From Epiperipatus broadwayi (taxonomy: Eukaryota > Onychophora > Udeonychophora > Euonychophora > Peripatidae), in the NCBI GenBank assembly GCA_028023455.1, contig JAQFVV010012546.1, forward strand, positions 1,786,081 through 1,850,080: a stretch of 64,000 nt of DNA, read 5' to 3'. The notes beneath the pieces were generated by a model, which was not told where the DNA came from, made no database searches, and saw nothing but the letters and a program-made list of their open reading frames with translations. This document shows, in pieces, positions 58,051 to 64,000 of the stretch (positions are counted from its first letter, which is position 1; the number at the start of each line of letters is the position of its first letter). A program made the translations under genes and the position numbers.

Positions 58051-59640
58051 GAAACAGTCTTTTGGTTAATAGCCTTCCTTGTTGTGTATAATGTGTGTGT
58101 TATAAAAGAGTGTTATAAGTTTAAGACACAAATAATAATAAAAAATATATATATGAATGTGGAATTAATATATATCTTTGGTAGCATCTTATCTTGACTC
58201 ATTTATAATGATTGAATTATTTCATAATCAAGATTGTACCTCATAAATTTTGTCTATCCATAATAATGAGGGAGGTTATCTTTATTATTAATTTCATAAA
58301 TTTTAAATTAAAGTTACTCAATCCTATATTAAAATAAATAATTATATATAACATACAAACAATTAATTATCGATGACATCAGTTTTATAAATGGGTTTTA
58401 CCGTTCATATGGATAATGTTCTGATGGCTTATTCTTATAATCCCTGGTAGATTCTTTATGCCCAGTTAAGAATTCGAACATCTGGTGGAATTGTTAACTT
58501 TATTAGCCTTCAAAGTGGAGTTTATGAATGAGGTGTAACAAAAAAAAATCATGATGGATCATTTTAATATTTATTAATAGAGGCATGGAGAGATAGGACA
58601 ATCCCATATTGGTCTTGGCAATTTCTAGCTTCGTGGATGAATGACTTTTCTTCCACAATGTCCCCCTTGTTTTCAGCAATGTATGATTACTTTTGTCGAT
58701 ATTTATATAAATTTTTGTGGGTGATATTAGTTAGAGAAGCATCGATATTCCTTCTAATACTGCATGTTTTAGTTTTAAATCCAGAAATTTATAGCAATAA
58801 GTCAATAGTGATTTTTGTTTAAAGATTCGAATGCTTTATTTTGTCTTAAATTGTTAATTTGCGAACTCTTTGTTTAGATGTTTTAGAACTAAATGTTTTT
58901 ATTTATATTTTTTAAAATCCTTGTGAAAGACTTCTCCATTAGTATTATGAGTTTGAATTGGTTGATAGGAACCTTCAAATTTTTCTTTTAATTTCTTTAT
59001 GCAGGAAATATTTTTTTACTCAGGTAAAATACTTTTTTCCTTCTTACACAAAAAGTTCATTGAATATCTTATATATATTAAGCTAGTTTATGCTAATCTT
59101 TTTATTTTATTGTTGATGTCATCTTTGGCTAAGTATTAATATAAACGATTTGTTAAAACAAAGTTGTAAAAAAAGATAAGAAAATAATGTGTTTTCTTTA
59201 CTTTAATATTATATACCTTTTTTTTTTTTTTATCACGTTCATTCATCCGATCTATTGTATGTCATGATATCCATTTGACCAGTTAGGTTTAACTTTTGTT
59301 TTAATGTTTATTTATATTTGGCTTTAAATCTTAAGTTGTGAAATCTGGTTTGTTAGTTTATCTAACATTACTCAATTCTATCATTTAATAAGTAATATTA
59401 ATATCATGGGCTAGAATTGGAATTGGGCCTTATGGTGCATACTTTGCTCATATACCCTATATATTATATGAAAATTTTTAAAAGTAGTCTACTTTGATGT
59501 ATCAGTTCAATTTCCATATTGTTTGAAGTTACTGTAAAAAATTTGTAAAACTGCAGCAGTAACATATTTAAATAAAATTTGTTAGTAAAATATTCTAAAT
59601 TAATTTATTAATTTTAATTATATTTATTACAAACATATTT
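58051..59640. other. AT-rich unassigned DNA
   Basis: Nothing recognised. The expected second terminus of the hAT element should lie somewhere in or near this interval but I could not find it. Confidence 0.4.
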
Positions 59641-59671
59641 ACATTATGAACATACACTGCAAAATAATTAT

Positions 59672-61606
59672 TTAATGGATTTGTTGTTCTTGCTTCTTTT
59701 CAATTAATTTATCAATTCTTGCTCCAATAGAATTAGTTAAAGCTATTCTCATTGTCGAACTAACATCCAATCGGTGTCTAAACATATTTTTCGTAACAAT
59801 CATTGTTGAAAATCCACTTTCAGCCAAATAAGTTGTTGCAAATGGAAGTGACAATTTTATAGCCTTTTCACTAAGGATTGGATATTCATCCTGAACTTCT
59901 AACCAAAATTTAGACAACTTCTTCTGGTTTTCTTTAAACTTTAATTCTAAACTTGTCTGCTGATAATTCTATTAATTTTTCCTCTGATAAATTTAAATTA
60001 TGTAAATAGTGTTGTTGGAAAGGATTTAAGATCCACAGATTTTTGAAATGAATATCTTCGCTAGGTGGGAAATATCGAAAAAACTTTTAATTTTAATACG
60101 TGATTCCGAATGACTTTACTTATACCTAAAATTTCATCATGCATTATCATTTTATCCTCAACAATTTATGAAAACAAAGGAAACATGTCAAAACAATTGT
60201 TTCTAACTCTGTTAAACCAGAGTTTTTTTTTATTATTATAAATGCTTCCATTTTATTGTAACAAATAAAAAGATGTATGTGACATCCTTGTAATGACAAA
60301 GTTAAATAGTTTATTAATGAAAATATGTCAGCTAAATAGGTAAATTTGGAAAGCCAAACATTACTTCTAAAATATTCACTGAATACTGTTGGCTTCTGAT
60401 CATTAAAAAATATTTCAATTTCCACTCAAAGTTCAAACAATCATCTACTCAAAACTTTCCCTCTTGAAATCCATCTTATGTGGAAATGTAATAATAATTT
60501 TTTTATGAGCTGAACCCATTTCATCACACATTAATCAAAATAGATGAGTCCACTGTTTCAAATATTGTTCACTGTTTGTACACACTGATTAAAAATATCA
60601 TGTAAAGCTGCATACATATCTTTGATAGCCAATTGTTCATGATGAAGAAAACAATGGGTTATTATTAAATCTGGATGAGAAATTTCCTTTATGCATGTTA
60701 CTAAACCCCTATGTTTTTTTGTCATTGCTGCAGTCCCATTGGTACAAATCTTTACACATCTTTCCCAAGAAATGTTTTTTGTTTGGAAGTACAATTTCAT
60801 TATCTTTAAAATTTCTTCTGATATTTATGAAGATTCTAATTTTAAACTGCATAGGAATTTTTCTTGAATATCTTTACATGTAAGACCAATATATCTTATA
60901 TAAACTAATATTATTGCATCATTAGAAACATCTGTAGATTTGTCTAATTGAATTGAATAATACTTGGATTTTTTTTATATTTTCTATTAATTGAGATTCA
61001 ACATCATCAGCCAAATCAATTACTCGCCGACTTATGGTGTCATTTGACAAAGCAATGATGTTTATTTTTGATTCAAATTCATTGCCAAATAATTCTTTTC
61101 AAATATTTTTCATTCATGACTTTAGTAACATTTCCCCTAATGTATATGCTTTTTTGCATTTAACAATGTGATAGGCTGTGAAATACAAACGTTTAAAAAG
61201 ATTTTTATCTATAGAAACAAATTGTGTTAAATTAGATCTATTTGTTTTAAATTCATCTTGTTTTCTTTAAAAAAATTCAACAGATTTATTTTTATATTGA
61301 CACTGGTTTATTTCCAAATGCCTTAATAGTTGGTTATTTTTAAATGAAGAATTAGCCAAAGTAGATCCACAGACAACACATTATGATAGCTCTATTCCAT
61401 TTTCTTTTATAAAAATGAAACCATAATTAATATATTTTTCTTTATAATTATAAACAAAAGTGCAGGTCAATTTTGGTTTTTTCACTACTGGTTCACTAAA
61501 CATAGTAGGCAGTTCTACATTTTCATCATCCGAATTGGGTTCTTGAGAAATTTCTTATTCCTTTCTTCCAAAAAAATTAAATATTTTATTTTATTTACTC
61601 ATTATT
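59672..61606 (-). pseudogene. hAT-superfamily transposase pseudogene with BED zinc finger (ZBED5-like group)
   Basis: On the minus strand, across many stops and frameshifts, an almost complete transposase can be followed. Near 61520-61400: 'SEPVVKKPKLT' and 'YNYKEKYINYGF'. At 61365-61290 a BED finger: 'CVVCGSTLANSSFK' and 'LLRHLEINQC', with C-x2-C and the first His kept and the last ligand altered. Near 60950 comes 'IQLDKSTDVS', with the first catalytic Asp. Near 60750 'CTNGTAAMT' stands where the family has CTDG, so the second catalytic Asp is replaced by Asn. Then 'HCFLHHEQLAIK', 'CDEMGSAHKK' (about 60510) and 'FTYLADIFSLINYL' follow. The C-terminal dimerisation part, 59917-59672, reads 'FWLEVQDEYPILSEKA', 'LPFATTYLAESGFS' and 'RHRLDVSSTMRIAL'. 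It would cut and paste its own DNA but is inactive. The length fits the family (about 600-650 residues). Confidence 0.9.
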
Positions 61607-62139
61607 AAACAAGGCTGAAAGGAATACAAAAGAAGACATAAATTGAAAATATTAAACACTTTCAATACAATATATGTAATAATCACATACAACGAAATAT
61701 AAATATTATTTGTAAATTACAAATATACGTCACCTTTTAATAAAATATAAAATTCAATTATTTTAACTTAACACAATGATTTAGAAAAAAGATATAATTG
61801 TAATACATACAAATTTATTTTTTGCAGTTTTAACAACTACACACTAGTTCAAACTATATACTGTGAACTGAGGATATGTCTACTGAATTCCACCACTGGC
61901 GCTGGTTGACACTTTGGCTGGATTAATTTTACTTGCATTTTTGGTTGCAATTTTTTGAACAATTACAATTTTAAAATAATCGCGAAATTTAACATTATGA
62001 TTATTTAAGTTCAAATTTACAATTGAATTTGAGAAAACTACACAAAGCTTAGGTAGTATTACTTACTATTTTTTTTTATATTAATACTAATATTTTCTTA
62101 AAATGTAAAAAGATTTTTGCTCTCAGATATTTATGATTT

Positions 62140-62229
62140 ATTTCTTGATGCATATTCGAGACCCATTAAAAATTTAACGTGACCCAATATTGGGTCGTGA
62201 TCCAAAAGTTGGGATACGCTGGTTTAGAG
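62140..62229 (-). mobile_element. hAT terminal inverted repeat (5' end) and possible 8-bp target duplication
   Basis: Read on the minus strand from 62221 the end is 'cagcgtatcccaacttttgg', then 'cacgacccaatattgggtca'. This is the usual look of hAT ends in this group (a CAG start, then a text about 'gacccaat...gggtc'). It lies about 600 bp upstream of the transposase start and in the right orientation. The adjoining 'gtttagag' (62222-62229) may be half of the 8-bp duplication. The partner end was not found. Confidence 0.7.
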
Positions 62230-63361
62230 CAATGGTTTAATGTCAGTCTCAGGAGTGTAACGTCTGCAGATCAATTTCAGTTGTCGCGCTTCGGCGCTCC
62301 AAGTTTTTATGAACCCCCTAGAATTTAAGCCATTAGATTATCTACCAATTTATGATAATATGTAACTTATTTGGATAGGTATTAATGCTTAGTTATTAAA
62401 ATGCGCGTTTTATTTCATTGTTTTTAACTTGTATATATTTAATAAAAATATTTTAGATAATAGAAAAAAATAAGATTCTTCGGAAAGTTTGTTATAATAT
62501 ATATATATGGTTTAGCTGTTTTGACACTTTTTTTTCTTTCTAATCAACTTTTAGTTTTCTGAATAAAGATTTTATAAACAAAATTATGTTTTGCTTTTAA
62601 AAAATCCTAAACTATGTGCGCACGCGTGTACTATTCACTAGTTTTCAAAGTTATTGTGCATAAATATTTAAACAAAGAAGAGTAAACTTTACTACTGAAT
62701 TATATCATTATCTAAGACCATCTCTTCTCTAACAAAAACATTTATTTTGGAGAATACTTTGTGTCATACACAAATTACATTTTAACTTCAAATTTTCTGC
62801 TATATAGAAAGTTGATTGATTTAAAACAGCTGCTCGGGCAAACCGACTCTGTCAGCAAATAATCAAAATACTTCACCATTGATGAGAATTTGTCTAAACT
62901 AATTTTTGAAACATTTAATCCTCTATGATTTACTATAAAATGAAGTATTTCAAATTGCATAAAAATGAAGTGCTTATATATATATTAATTAATAAAAATA
63001 TATAATAAATGAAAAATAAATTTTAGCTATATTATAGTACAGATTTATTAACCACTAGCTAACACACACAAAAAAGATTCAACTCCCACATTTCAGTTAC
63101 TCACAAGTCTCGTAAAATATTATAAATATTTTAACACTTATCAGCCATATCAGAATGGAATTCAGAACTTTTTATAAAACATATTTATGCAAATTTAATT
63201 TTTGAGTTTTAAATAAATTATTGCATTTGTTAAAGTTTTTAGTTATGTTCAAAAATCATATTGTTGGTTACTGTTAAACTTATATAATGTTAAAGATTCA
63301 CTATGCAAACCCCATTATAAATGTTATTCATATTGATAATTATGGCTCTTATATAAATTTC
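62230..63361. other. AT-rich DNA with one CpG-rich word
   Basis: At 62283-62300 the word 'gtcgcgcttcggcgctcc' is a small GC hairpin in otherwise AT-rich sequence. No gene is seen. Confidence 0.4.
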
Positions 63362-63650
63362 TTATAACACTTCTTTCATATACACACCAATGCAAACAAA
63401 TTTCCTTAACCTTCTTTATTTTCCTTACAGTTTCGAATGTCCAGCAGTCTTCATCAGAGCTCTAATCTTCTTCACTGCTTAAGCAGAGAAGAAGATTAGA
63501 GCTCTGATGAAGACTGCTGGACAGTCAAAACTGTAGCAGTGAAGAATATTAGAGCTCTGATGAAGACTTCTGGACAGTCGAAACTGTAAGGAAAATAAAG
63601 AAAATTTGTTTGCAATGATGTGTATATGAAAGAAGTGTTATAAGAAATAT
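63362..63650. repeat. Foldback element with internal duplication and hammerhead-like core
   Basis: Outer arms 63362-63478 and 63534-63650 are reverse complements of about 117 bp. Between them sits a direct, incomplete copy of the right arm's start, so the segment 'ttagagctctgatgaagact' occurs twice in tandem and once inverted. Each copy contains CTGATGA followed about 16 bases later by GAAA or a mutated form of it, the invariant words of a hammerhead ribozyme. In the last copy (CTGATGA 63557-63563, GAAA 63580-63583) GACT and AGTC can form the stem between them. A single extra A sits before that stem and the cleavage site is not clear. No protein is encoded. Confidence 0.65.
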
Positions 63651-63825
63651 ATATGTGATTATATGAAGATATGCAAAGAAAGTAAAAGAGAAAAATAAGA
63701 GAATATAATTATGGCTCTTACTAATTTTTATTACATGCATATAACTTTAACTACTTCTTGAATATGTAATGTATAGAGTTATAGTCATGTCACAGAACAC
63801 TCTAGTTCCAAATATGATACTCAGA

Positions 63826-63925
63826 AATACAATTTTATTTTTCATTTATCAATGCCTACCCATTCATTCTTTTTTGTCAGATTGAATGAATGGGCTTTGA
63901 TAAATGAAAAGTAAAGTTGTATTTG
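63826..63925. repeat. Foldback repeat, about 100 bp
   Basis: 'ttcatttatcaatgcctacc' and 'cattcatt' on the left return as complement on the right ('aatgaatgggctttgataaa'). The loop is about 15 bp. Probably a small non-autonomous element. Confidence 0.75.
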
Positions 63926-64000
63926 CAATTTTATTAAAATGTCTCGTAATGAATCTGCGTGAAAAATAGTTTTGAGTAAGATAATTATCATAAATGTCAT

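Overview
The window is 64 kb of AT-rich, gene-poor nuclear DNA from an animal. No complete host protein-coding gene can be read from it. What can be read is a dense layering of old transposable elements, foldback (palindromic) repeats, tRNA-derived SINEs and microsatellites. I infer a mollusc, most likely a coleoid cephalopod such as an octopus. The reasons are the RTE-type LINE family, the short tRNA SINEs, the very long (CTAT)n arrays and a repeat carrying a 'gtgctgaaccagcactcat' motif that I associate with octopus. This is recollection, not a search result.

Layout: 0-3 kb holds foldback repeats (0.75-0.94, 1.74-2.2, 2.76-2.96 kb). At 3.0-7.0 kb are two inverted pieces of one RTE-clade LINE: the reverse transcriptase and C-terminus on the minus strand, and the endonuclease on the plus strand. 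At 8.07-9.0 kb is a large palindrome made of two copies of a Penelope-like element (PLE) C-terminus. At 9.6-10.8 kb is a CpG-bearing island with oppositely oriented splice-donor and promoter-like signals, the best candidate here for the start of a host transcription unit. From 12 to 18 kb come TA arrays, perfect TA-centred palindromes, two SINEs and a foldback family with a conserved core. At 19.35-20.07 kb is a PLE GIY-YIG endonuclease remnant between 68-bp inverted arms; a sister copy lies at 42.8-43.45 kb. From 20 to 31 kb lies unassigned DNA with large tetra- and trinucleotide arrays. From 31 to 34 kb are foldbacks and two copies of a shared repeat. From 35 to 48 kb are a (CTAT)n array, SINEs with clear target-site duplications, and a third RTE fragment. 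From 49 to 58 kb are a probable LINE C-terminal tail, a fourth RTE fragment, TA arrays and three promoter-like islands. At 59.6-62.2 kb is a decayed hAT transposase with one recognisable terminus. At 63.36-63.93 kb are two more foldbacks, one carrying a hammerhead-ribozyme-like core.

Nothing here forms an operon or pathway. The common theme is retrotransposition: RTE and PLE fragments, SINEs with 8-16 bp target duplications, and several foldback elements whose 15-bp (one 23-bp) flanking duplications fit target-primed insertion better than ordinary cut-and-paste MITEs. The most interesting material is this set of inverted, retro-like insertions, together with the 10-kb divergent promoter candidate.
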